From Elusimicrobiota bacterium (GTDB taxonomy: Bacteria > Elusimicrobiota > Elusimicrobia > UBA1565 > UBA9628): a stretch of DNA of 50,845 bases. The notes under the pieces were generated by a model that ran no database searches, was not told the origin of the DNA, and saw only the letters and a list, made by a program, of their open reading frames with translations. Positions 33,248 to 39,757 of the stretch are shown in pieces. The DNA lies in the NCBI GenBank assembly GCA_023700845.1, contig JAMPYD010000001.1, positions 1 through 50,845 of the forward strand. The letters are read 5' to 3'. Position 1 is the stretch's first letter. Each line of letters starts with the position of its first letter. The position numbers and the translations under genes are program-made.

Positions 33248-34386
33248 GCAACCAAAAGGGTCACCCGCTCAAAGCCGTACGTCTCGATCGAGAAAGAATC
33301 CGACTGGACTTCACCCACGGAGGACGCCGCGTGCGCGGCGAGGTTAGGGCCGAGGCCCTGGCCGCGCTGATTCTAGGGGAAATCGATTCCGACTCGAATC
33401 TGGTTTTCGGGGAGGCGCCGATCACGCTGACCGACTTCGTGAACCAGGTCTACATCCCGTTCGACGCGACGCCGCGCCTCCTGAACGTGCGCTCATTGAA
33501 GGCGGAGGTCGACATCGTGAAACCCTGGCTGACCAAGCTCGGGAAAATGATGCTGCATGAAATTCAGGGCAAGGACGCTGAACGCTGCAAGGATGAGTGG
33601 ATCACGCAGGGCCTGGCTGGAAACACGATCAAGCGGCGTTGGGACGCACTCGGCCGCGTATTAGACTGTGGGAAAACCAAGGGACGGATCAAAAACCGGA
33701 TTCTCGGTAAGCCTAGCGGCCTGGCGCTCGCGAACAGAAGCGGCATCTGGCTCAAGCTGTCCGAGATCGATCCTATCCTAGCCGAGTGCGAGAAAGTGCA
33801 TCGAAAGCTCCGGCCCCTGATCGAGTTCCTGATCTTGACCGGTGCTCGGATCGGAGAGGCTCAGCTACTGGTCAACGGAGACATCCGCAACGGTACACTG
33901 TGGCTGCCCACGGAGAAGCAGGGTTGCCCGCCCAGGGACGCGACGAGGCCCTTGGACATCAAGAGCCTCGGGCCCAGGTTCGCCGCGCTTCTGCCGAAGT
34001 TGAAGCCGCACCCTGTCAGCGGCCTCTACTTCTACGCCAACGACGCGAAGCTGACTGCCATCACCGAAAGCTACGCGATCAGCTTGTTCCAGAAGGCGTT
34101 GGCCGCCGTCGGGAGGATCGACTTCACCTTACATGACTGCCGGGGCACGTTCGCCACGCACAGGGCGATGGTAGTGAACAGCTTCCGTCAGCTTCAGGCT
34201 GAACTCGGTCATGGAAATCAAAAATCCATCACCGCATACTTGGCCCGTGCAAGACAATTCGATCGACGCGAGTCGATCTTCTACTCCCCGCCTCGTCAAC
34301 GGCGCAGTCCCGGGCGCCCACAAATCGTGCCTCCCGGTCTAACCGTGAACGAGGGGCACGTCCCGCCGCCGCCGTTGCATAGCTAA
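33244..34386 (+). CDS. Tyrosine site-specific integrase of the island
   Basis: This 380-aa phage-type integrase has an N-terminal arm-binding region, a core-binding domain (about 60-160) and a catalytic domain. Visible catalytic residues are R202 (TGARIGEAQ), a possible K225, H297-R300 (LHDCRGTFATH), H323 (LGHGNQKS) and Y332 (TAYLARA). ATG 33244 overlaps the excisionase stop. The gene ends 170 bases before the right att site, the usual place for an integrase that targets a tRNA gene. The C-terminal 45 residues after the Tyr are long and Pro/Arg-rich. Confidence 0.93.
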   Translation: MSNQKGHPLKAVRLDRERIRLDFTHGGRRVRGEVRAEALAALILGEIDSDSNLVFGEAPITLTDFVNQVYIPFDATPRLLNVRSLKAEVDIVKPWLTKLGKMMLHEIQGKDAERCKDEWITQGLAGNTIKRRWDALGRVLDCGKTKGRIKNRILGKPSGLALANRSGIWLKLSEIDPILAECEKVHRKLRPLIEFLILTGARIGEAQLLVNGDIRNGTLWLPTEKQGCPPRDATRPLDIKSLGPRFAALLPKLKPHPVSGLYFYANDAKLTAITESYAISLFQKALAAVGRIDFTLHDCRGTFATHRAMVVNSFRQLQAELGHGNQKSITAYLARARQFDRRESIFYSPPRQRRSPGRPQIVPPGLTVNEGHVPPPPLHS

Positions 34387-34507
34387 GAGCCTATGCCCAC
34401 GTCAGCGCGTTGCCCATCTGGAGCGCGCTGGCGTGCGGCAGGATCGCAGCCAGGCCCCTATCGATCCCGCGCAAAACCCGCAGAAATTCTCATCTCCGAC
34501 GGGCGCG

Positions 34508-34537
34508 TTGCGCGGGGGGGAAATAAAAAGTTACGAT
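34508..34537 (+). promoter_or_regulatory. Candidate element-supplied promoter for the reconstituted tRNA-Ser
   Basis: TTGCGC (34508-34513), 18 bases, TACGAT (34532-34537), ending 22 bases before the tRNA 5' end. The match is partial. It matters because the chromosomal tRNA promoter was left 20 kb away at the left att. Confidence 0.35.
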
Positions 34538-34555
34538 GTTCTCAGCAGTTTCCCT

Positions 34556-34598
34556 TTCTGGAGAGGTGGGTGAGCGGCTGAAACCGACGGTTTGCTAA
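34556..34598 (+). repeat. Right attachment site, 43-bp repeat
   Basis: It is identical to 14505-14547. It ends inside the anticodon loop, so strand exchange occurred in the 5' half of tRNA-Ser. The bases to its left are island DNA; those to its right are the chromosomal 3' half of the tRNA. Confidence 0.9.
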
Positions 34599-34649
34599 AC
34601 CGTTCTAGGGCGTAAAGCCTTAGCGAGGGTTCGAATCCCTCCCTCTCCG
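34560..34649 (+). tRNA. tRNA-Ser (anticodon GCU)
   Basis: This is a 90-base class II tRNA. The acceptor stem GGAGAGG pairs with CCTCTCC, with discriminator G and no encoded CCA. The anticodon arm is ACGGT-TTGCTAA-ACCGT with anticodon GCT. A long variable arm (about TCTAGGGCGTAAAGCCTTAG) is followed by a T arm GAGGG-TTCGAAT-CCCTC. It reads AGC/AGU codons. The 5' 39 bases come from the integrated element and the 3' part from the chromosome. Confidence 0.97.
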
Positions 34650-34659
34650 AATTTCGCGC

Positions 34660-34698
34660 GACGGCCGGATCTCCCTCGAGGTCCGGCCGTCCTCTTTT
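34660..34698 (+). terminator. Terminator after tRNA-Ser
   Basis: GACGGCCGGA (34660-34669) pairs perfectly with TCCGGCCGTC (34682-34691), followed by CTCTTTT. Confidence 0.85.
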
Positions 34699-34762
34699 CC
34701 GGCTCCGTATTCCTACGCTCCGCCGCGTACATCTCCGCATAGGACCTCCGCCGCTCCGGCGG

Positions 34763-34768
34763 TATAGT
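34763..34768 (+). promoter_or_regulatory. -10 box for the outer-membrane protein gene
   Basis: TATAGT ends six bases before ATG 34775, another leaderless arrangement. No Shine-Dalgarno fits in GGCGGC. Confidence 0.5.
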
Positions 34769-34774
34769 GGCGGC

Positions 34775-35566
34775 ATGGAAAAACGACGACTGATCGGAGC
34801 GCTGGCGGCGGTCTTGCTGTGCGCGGCGGGCCCGGCCTCGGCCGAGGAGCTCCTCTGGAAGATGAGCTCCTCGCTCAACTACGAATCGGGGACCTACGGG
34901 ACCGGGACGCGGACGAACTCGCTGTACGTGCCCTTCACCTTGCGGCGCGCCTTCGGCGACGCCTTCGCGTCCGTGACCGTGCCCTTCGTCAGCATGACCA
35001 GCGACGGCGGGGTGCGCAACGTCGGCGGGCGGCCGAGCCGGACGGCCGGCCGCGCGACCGTCGCGGGGACGCGCACGACCCGCTCCGGCCTCGGCGATAT
35101 CGTCCTGCGCGGCGGCTACGATCTGCTGCGCGACGATCCTCATCCTCTCGACCTGACCGTGGTCGCCAAGGTCAAGGCCCCGACGGCGAGCCGCTCCGAG
35201 GGCCTCGGCACGGGGGAGTTCGACGCCGGGGCCGGCGTGGAGCTCGCCAAGCTCGTCGCCCCCGGCTGGACCGTCCTGGCCGACGCCTACTTCACCGCCA
35301 TCGGCGACCCGCCCGGCACGGACCTCGACAATCAGCTCGCCGTCGACGTCGGCTTCTCCCGGGCCCTCAAGGAGGACCTGACCTTGACCGTGCTGCTCGA
35401 GGCCAGCAACGCCCTCGTCCCCGGCGAGCCGGGCCCGCGCGACCTGCGCGCCATCATCGAGCACCGTTTCGACGAGCGCGCCGCGGTGTTCGGCGGCGGC
35501 TCGGTGGGGCTCTCCAACGGCAGCGCCGATTACGGCGTCAGCCTCGGCGGGAGCGTACGCTTTTGA
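34775..35566 (+). CDS. Outer-membrane beta-barrel protein
   Basis: This 263-aa protein has a signal peptide (MEKRRLIGALAAVLLCAAGP, cleavage near ASA-EE). Alternating strands and turns run over the whole length, and it ends in the outer-membrane signature GGSVRF with terminal Phe. Segments such as TVPFVSMTSDGG, SGLGDIVLRGGYDLL and VELAKLVAPGWTV resemble the MetA-pathway-of-phenol-degradation type barrels. Ligand unknown. It is first of a pair with the secreted protein at 35581. Confidence 0.8.
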   Translation: MEKRRLIGALAAVLLCAAGPASAEELLWKMSSSLNYESGTYGTGTRTNSLYVPFTLRRAFGDAFASVTVPFVSMTSDGGVRNVGGRPSRTAGRATVAGTRTTRSGLGDIVLRGGYDLLRDDPHPLDLTVVAKVKAPTASRSEGLGTGEFDAGAGVELAKLVAPGWTVLADAYFTAIGDPPGTDLDNQLAVDVGFSRALKEDLTLTVLLEASNALVPGEPGPRDLRAIIEHRFDERAAVFGGGSVGLSNGSADYGVSLGGSVRF

Positions 35567-35580
35567 TCCAAAGGAGGAAC

Positions 35581-36069
35581 ATGAAAATCGCAACGCTGTG
35601 CCTGACGGCCGGCCTGGCCCTGTTCGCCGCGTCGAACGCGGCGGCCGAGGACGCGCCTGTCGCGAAGGACGGGACGGTCGCCCGCGACGGCGGCCGCTCC
35701 GCTAAGCTGCAGGGAGACTACAAGGTGGACGAAGCCCGCGTGGACGGCCTGCGCGAGCGCAAGCTCGGCTACGGCGAGATCTCGCACGTGCTCGGGATCG
35801 CCGAGACGATGCCGGGCGGGATCACGGACGCGAACGTGGACGCGATCATGGCGCTGCGCGCCGGCCCGCCGGTCATGGGCTGGGGCCAGATCGCCAAGAA
35901 GCAGGGGACGACGCTCGGGAAGATCCGCGGCGGAGCCGCCGCGGGAAAATCGGCCAAGCCCGAGAAGGCCGGCAAGCCCGAGAAGGGAGCGCGGCCCGAG
36001 AAGGCCGCCCGTCCCGAGAAGGCCGCGCGAGCCGAGAGGCCCGCCAAGCCGGAACGCGCCAGCCGTTAG
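35581..36069 (+). CDS. Secreted protein with Lys/Pro/Glu repeat tail
   Basis: This 162-aa protein follows a strong ribosome site (AAAGGAGGAAC) 14 bases after the barrel gene. A signal peptide (MKIATLCLTAGLALFAASNA) is followed by a region with LRERKLGYGEISHVLGIAE and GWGQIAKKQGTTLGKI, which look like two short helical repeats. The C-terminus is low-complexity (PEKAGKPEKGARPEKAARPE), highly basic and probably extended. It may bind nucleic acid, polysaccharide or cell wall; this is only inference from charge. Confidence 0.75.
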   Translation: MKIATLCLTAGLALFAASNAAAEDAPVAKDGTVARDGGRSAKLQGDYKVDEARVDGLRERKLGYGEISHVLGIAETMPGGITDANVDAIMALRAGPPVMGWGQIAKKQGTTLGKIRGGAAAGKSAKPEKAGKPEKGARPEKAARPEKAARAERPAKPERASR

Positions 36070-36079
36070 GCGCTGAAAG

Positions 36080-36115
36080 GCGGCCGGGCCTCCTCGAGGC
36101 CCGGCCGCTTCTATT
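36080..36115. terminator. Bidirectional terminator between convergent genes
   Basis: GCGGCCGGGCC (36080-36090) and GGCCCGGCCGC (36098-36108) are perfect 11-bp arms. They are followed by TTCTATTT, and on the other strand by CTTTCAGCG. It separates the secreted-protein gene from the leftward barrel gene. Confidence 0.75.
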
Positions 36116-36118
36116 TCC

Positions 36119-37315
36119 CTAAAAAAGGAACATCGCCTTGACGCTGCCGCCGTCCCAGGCCTTGCCCGGCTTGTCGGCGTCGAGCACCCCGCCGAAGGTC
36201 AGCAGCCCCGCCGTCCCGAACTTCACCTCGAGCGACGCCCCGAGCTTGGCCTCGCCGACGGTCTCGTAGCGTTCCGGCTGCCCGCCGCCCGGATGGCGGA
36301 CGCGGTTCTCGCCGAGGGCGCACGACGGGGTCAGCTCGGACGTCAGGCGCTCGCTCAGGCTCCGGCGCCAGCGCACGTAGGGCTGGACCTCCCAGCGACG
36401 GTAGAACGTCCCCGCGGAAGGCGAGCCCGGCAGGTCGGTGCGGGCCGCGCGCAGGAGGAAGGCCGTCCCCGGCTCGAGCTCGTCGCGGAGGCTCGGGCGC
36501 ACGCGCGCCGAGGCGGAGAGCTCGTGCACCTTCCGGCGCGCCTCCTCCGAGGTCCCGGTCCCGCCGGGCGCCACGCTGTCGATCTTGGTCTGCGTCTCGA
36601 AGGAATAGCGCAGCAGCGGCGCCCAGCCCTCGGCCGTGCCGGCCTCCGCCGAGGCCCGCGCGCGCCGGTAGAAGAACGAGCGCCGCTCGTCGGGCACCTC
36701 CCGCCGCGTCGGCTCGTCGAGGTCGGCCGCCAGCCTCAGGCTCCAGGCGCCGAGGGGGGCGCGCACGGAGACCTCGTCGGTGTACGGATACAGCGAATAG
36801 CTCTCGGTCGAGCTGCCGCGCGCGTTGAGGTTCCAGTCCACGACCAGCCGCCGCGCCCGCGCCTCCCAGCCCCCGCGCCGCCAGCGCGCCCCGAAGCCGA
36901 TGTCCGCGTTCTCCTTGCGGTACATCGGCTCGCCGAAAAGTTCGGCCGAAAACCCGGCCCCGAGGTCCTTCTCGAACTCGAGCCAGGCGTGCGTCTCCTG
37001 CCGGTCCTTATCGGAAAGCTCCGTGAACCGGAAACGGAACTCCAGCCCGGGCGTGAGGCGGCGCGTGAACAGCATCGTCTGGTCCAGGTACAGGTCGCAG
37101 CAATCGAGGCTCGCGCCGTTCACGCGATATCCTCCCGACGAGGCGGACCAAGCGTCATCCCAAGCGCGCGCCCATCCGAAGGTTTTGACGTCGAGAAAAT
37201 ATTCGGAGTCGAACAAAGGCTCGGTGTCGGTCCGATCCATCAGCGAGCGCACGAAGATGGCGTGACCGGGAATCGTTAAAAGGAGGAAAACGGCGGCGCC
37301 GAACACTCGCTTCAC
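36119..37315 (-). CDS. Outer-membrane barrel protein, function unknown
   Basis: This 398-aa protein from GTG 37315 has a signal peptide (MKRVFGAAVFLLLTIPGHA). Many amphipathic strands rich in Arg/Glu and aromatic residues follow (EFRFRFTELSDKDRQETHAW, YVRWRRSLSERLTSELTPS), with C-terminal MFLF ending in Phe. This suggests a porin-like beta barrel. Two adjacent Cys (DCCD) near residue 72 could form a disulfide or metal site. It is divergent from the DUF962 gene with only 23 bases between start codons. Confidence 0.75.
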   Translation of the reverse strand: MKRVFGAAVFLLLTIPGHAIFVRSLMDRTDTEPLFDSEYFLDVKTFGWARAWDDAWSASSGGYRVNGASLDCCDLYLDQTMLFTRRLTPGLEFRFRFTELSDKDRQETHAWLEFEKDLGAGFSAELFGEPMYRKENADIGFGARWRRGGWEARARRLVVDWNLNARGSSTESYSLYPYTDEVSVRAPLGAWSLRLAADLDEPTRREVPDERRSFFYRRARASAEAGTAEGWAPLLRYSFETQTKIDSVAPGGTGTSEEARRKVHELSASARVRPSLRDELEPGTAFLLRAARTDLPGSPSAGTFYRRWEVQPYVRWRRSLSERLTSELTPSCALGENRVRHPGGGQPERYETVGEAKLGASLEVKFGTAGLLTFGGVLDADKPGKAWDGGSVKAMFLF

Positions 37316-37338
37316 GCCGTTATTATAGAATCTCGGGA
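37316..37338. promoter_or_regulatory. 23-bp divergent promoter with overlapping -10 boxes
   Basis: Leftward, TATAAT (37327-37322) ends six bases before GTG 37315. Rightward, TAGAAT (37326-37331) ends seven bases before GTG 37339. Neither leader can hold a ribosome site, so both genes must be leaderless and cannot fire at the same time. Confidence 0.6.
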
Positions 37339-37674
37339 GTGACCGCCGCCGAATTTTGGCCTTACTACGTGTCCCAACACCTGAATCCGGTGAATCGCCG
37401 TCTTCACGCGGTCGGTACGTCGCTGGGGCTCGTCCTCGCCGCCGTGGCCCTCATATGGCGCGCCCCTGTCGTTGCCGTTTCATCCGTTGTCGTGGCGTAT
37501 GCCTTCGCCTGGGCCGGTCACTTCTTCTACGAGAAGAACCGTCCTGCGACGTTGAAATATCCGTTGTTGTCCTTGCGCGCTGATTTCCGAATGTATTGGC
37601 TCACGCTGACGGGAGAGATGGACACCGAGATCCTTCTCCTGATGAAAGACCTCAAACGGCTGCGCGAGGTCTGA
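37339..37674 (+). CDS. DUF962 / Mpo1-like membrane protein
   Basis: This 111-aa protein carries the Mpo1/DUF962 pattern: FWPYYVSQHLNPVNRRLHAV, then GT, a TM pair (about 29-59), and AWAGHFFYEKNRPATLKYPL with the conserved His residues. Eukaryotic Mpo1 is an iron-dependent dioxygenase of 2-hydroxy fatty acids in sphingoid base breakdown. A link with the ceramidase-like gene at 5625 in lipid amide metabolism is possible but speculative. The gene overlaps the 3' end of the convergent helicase gene by 23 bases. Confidence 0.85.
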   Translation: MTAAEFWPYYVSQHLNPVNRRLHAVGTSLGLVLAAVALIWRAPVVAVSSVVVAYAFAWAGHFFYEKNRPATLKYPLLSLRADFRMYWLTLTGEMDTEILLLMKDLKRLREV

Positions 37675-39577
37675 AGAACTCGCCCAGCTCGTCCAGCCCG
37701 CTTATCTTTTTACACGGCGGCAGCGACCGCAGGAACACCTTCCCATAGCCTTTTTTCAGCACCCGCGAGTCCAGGCACACCACCGCCCCGCGGTCCGTCC
37801 CCGTCCGGATCAGCCGCCCGAACCCCTGGCGGAACTTCATCACCGCGCGCGGCAAGGACCAATCCTTGAAGTAATCCCGTCCGTTCTCCTCGAGCCAGCG
37901 CCGCCTCGCTTCCTCGAGGGCCGACGAGACGTTGGGGAACGGGAGCTTGACCAGCACGACGCAGGACAGCGCCTCGCCCGGCACGTCGATGCCCTGCCAG
38001 AAGGTGTCCACGCCCAGCAGCACCGCGTCGCCGGCGTCCTCGAACTCGCGCACGAGCGCGTCGTGGCCCGACACGCCTTGGGCCCACACCGGGCGTCCGG
38101 GGATCCTCTTTCGCAGCAGGCCGTGCACCTTGCGCAGCAGGCGCCAGCTCGAGAACAGGAGGAACACCCCGCCCGGCACGCGCGCGACGATGTCCGCGCA
38201 CGCCTGCGTGACCGCGGCGGCGTGCGCCTCCTCGTCCTTGGGATCGGGCAGGCCCTCGACGGCCCAGAACGCGGCCTGGGTCGAGTAGTCGTAGGGGGAG
38301 TCGAGCACGAGCTCCCGCGCCTCGGGCAGGCCCACGCGCGCCTTGAAGTCCTTGAGGCCGTCGCCCGTCGACAAGGTCGCCGATGTCAGGATCGCGGGGA
38401 TGCCGCGGGAGAACAGGCCCTCGGCCAGGCGCCGGCCCACGTCGAGGGGGGCGGCGCGCAGCTCCGGGCCCGTGCGCGGCCACGCCACCCAGCGGGCGGT
38501 CGCCGAGGATTCCGGCTTGAGCACCGCCATGAGGTCGTGGCCGAACTGCGCCACGCGCGCGTGGAGCATGCGCATCTCGGTCTCGTCGGGCCGGCCCTCG
38601 GCGGCCGCCGCGGCTTCCGCCAACGCCTTGTCGAGCGCGAGCAAGGCCGCGGGCGGCGCGTCGGGCGTCGACTCGAGGAGCTTGCCCTGGTTCTCCTCAT
38701 CGGGCTCCTTCAGGCCGTTCTCGCGGGCCAGGTCCACGAAAAAGCCGCCGAGCTCGGAGGCCGCCTGCGCCGCGCGCTCCGCCAAGGCCTCGTCGGCGTA
38801 CAGCATCGCCGAGACCTTGACCTCCTCGGTCAGCTCCACCGCGCGGTGCAAGCCCGCGGTCACGCCGTAGCGCGCGGAGGCGGCGTCCTCGAGGTTGTGC
38901 GCCTCGTCGAGGATCATCGCGTCGGAAGGCGGCAGGCGCGCGCCCGACAGCAGCAAGGCGTGGTTGACGACGAGGATGTGAGCGCGGTCGGCGCGCTCCC
39001 GGTCGCGCCGCCACAGGCAGCGGTCCCAATACGGCCCGCCGGGCCCCATGCAGACGTCGGTGTCGCGCGCCACGCGGTCCCAGATGTTCTGCGGGATCAG
39101 CTCCGGCAGCGCCGAGCGGTGTCCGGACTGCGCGTCGCGGGTCCAGACGTCGAGCTTCTCGATGATCTCTTTGCCGGTCTCGGAGACGGAGTCCGGTCTC
39201 GCTCGAAGCCTCGCCAGCCGTTGGACGCACAGATAATTGTCCGCCCCCATGAGCATGGCATACCTGAGGGGGAGCCCCAGAGCCTCCAGTGCGCGGGCCG
39301 CGGTGGGAAGCTCGTGGTTCATCAGCTGTTCCTGGAGGGCTCGCGTGTGCGTGGACACGATCACCCTCCGGTCCCGCGTCGCCGCCCACAGCGCCGCCGG
39401 CAGGAGATAGGCGAGGCTCTTGCCCACGCCGGTGCCCGCCTCCACGACGAGGTCCCCGCCGCGCTCGAGCGACTGCCACACCGCGCCCGCCATCGCCTCC
39501 TGGGGAGGCCGGGGCTCATAGCCCGCGCGCGCGCGCGCCAAAGCGCCTTCCGGCCCGAACAGCGCGGCGAGATCCAT
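37652..39577 (-). CDS. dinG: DinG-like (XPD-type) ATP-dependent helicase with an incomplete Fe-S cysteine set
   Basis: This 641-aa SF2 helicase starts at ATG 39577. It has Walker A EAGTGVGKS (46-54), STHTRALQEQL (motif Ia), DEAH at 224-227, and a C-terminal QGFGRLIRTGTDRGAV (motif VI). The Fe-S insertion shows C117 (NYLCVQRL), C176 and C187 in a CMGPGGPYWDRC segment. Family members usually read CxGxxCxxxxxC here, so the expected third Cys is Gly181 and the cluster may be absent or altered. A frame extension to 39745 runs through repeat sequence and is rejected; TACAAT lies five bases before ATG 39577. DinG-type helicases unwind R-loops, D-loops and forks. Confidence 0.9.
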   Translation of the reverse strand: MDLAALFGPEGALARARAGYEPRPPQEAMAGAVWQSLERGGDLVVEAGTGVGKSLAYLLPAALWAATRDRRVIVSTHTRALQEQLMNHELPTAARALEALGLPLRYAMLMGADNYLCVQRLARLRARPDSVSETGKEIIEKLDVWTRDAQSGHRSALPELIPQNIWDRVARDTDVCMGPGGPYWDRCLWRRDRERADRAHILVVNHALLLSGARLPPSDAMILDEAHNLEDAASARYGVTAGLHRAVELTEEVKVSAMLYADEALAERAAQAASELGGFFVDLARENGLKEPDEENQGKLLESTPDAPPAALLALDKALAEAAAAAEGRPDETEMRMLHARVAQFGHDLMAVLKPESSATARWVAWPRTGPELRAAPLDVGRRLAEGLFSRGIPAILTSATLSTGDGLKDFKARVGLPEARELVLDSPYDYSTQAAFWAVEGLPDPKDEEAHAAAVTQACADIVARVPGGVFLLFSSWRLLRKVHGLLRKRIPGRPVWAQGVSGHDALVREFEDAGDAVLLGVDTFWQGIDVPGEALSCVVLVKLPFPNVSSALEEARRRWLEENGRDYFKDWSLPRAVMKFRQGFGRLIRTGTDRGAVVCLDSRVLKKGYGKVFLRSLPPCKKISGLDELGEFFRPRAAV

Positions 39578-39582
39578 GCGAC

Positions 39583-39588
39583 ATTGTA
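39583..39588 (-). promoter_or_regulatory. -10 box for the DinG-like gene
   Basis: TACAAT on the minus strand ends five bases before ATG 39577, leaving no space for a ribosome site. Confidence 0.45.
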
Positions 39589-39678
39589 GTATTTCGCCGA
39601 TGACGCACCGAAAACACGGATGACTATCCTCAAGGATAGTCGCATCGCACCACTGATTCCGGAAACAGTTGCAATGCG

Positions 39679-39722
39679 GGGGTCTGACCCCAAACAACGC
39701 AACAACGGGAGGTCTGACCCCT
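39679..39722. repeat. REP-like palindromic motifs GGGGTCTGACCCC
   Basis: GGGGTCTGACCCC (39679-39691) is a perfect palindrome with a one-base centre. A second near copy, GGGAGGTCTGACCCCT (39707-39722), lies 15 bases further, and GTTGC/GCAAC flank the first. Such paired motifs occur in extragenic repeats mobilised by REP-associated transposases in other genomes; no transposase is in the window. Confidence 0.5.
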
Positions 39723-39736
39723 ACAGCGTGAACCCA

Positions 39737-39756
39737 AACTCGCACCGGTGCGAGTT
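39737..39756 (-). terminator. Perfect 20-bp palindrome after the giant gene
   Basis: AACTCGCACCGGTGCGAGTT is a perfect 20-bp palindrome starting one base after the giant gene's TAA, followed on the minus strand by TGGGTTC. It may end transcription of the giant gene, although the T-tract is poor. Confidence 0.55.
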
Positions 39757-39757
39757 C

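Noticed and set aside
34531..34878. Frame on the minus strand over tRNA-Ser and the outer-membrane gene start
   Set aside because: It reads antisense through the tRNA and a terminator; not a gene.
39578..39745. 56-codon extension of the DinG-like frame
   Set aside because: It translates the GGGGTCTGACCCC repeats (VGVRPP...FGVRPP); the ATG at 39577 has its own -10 box and matches the family N-terminus.
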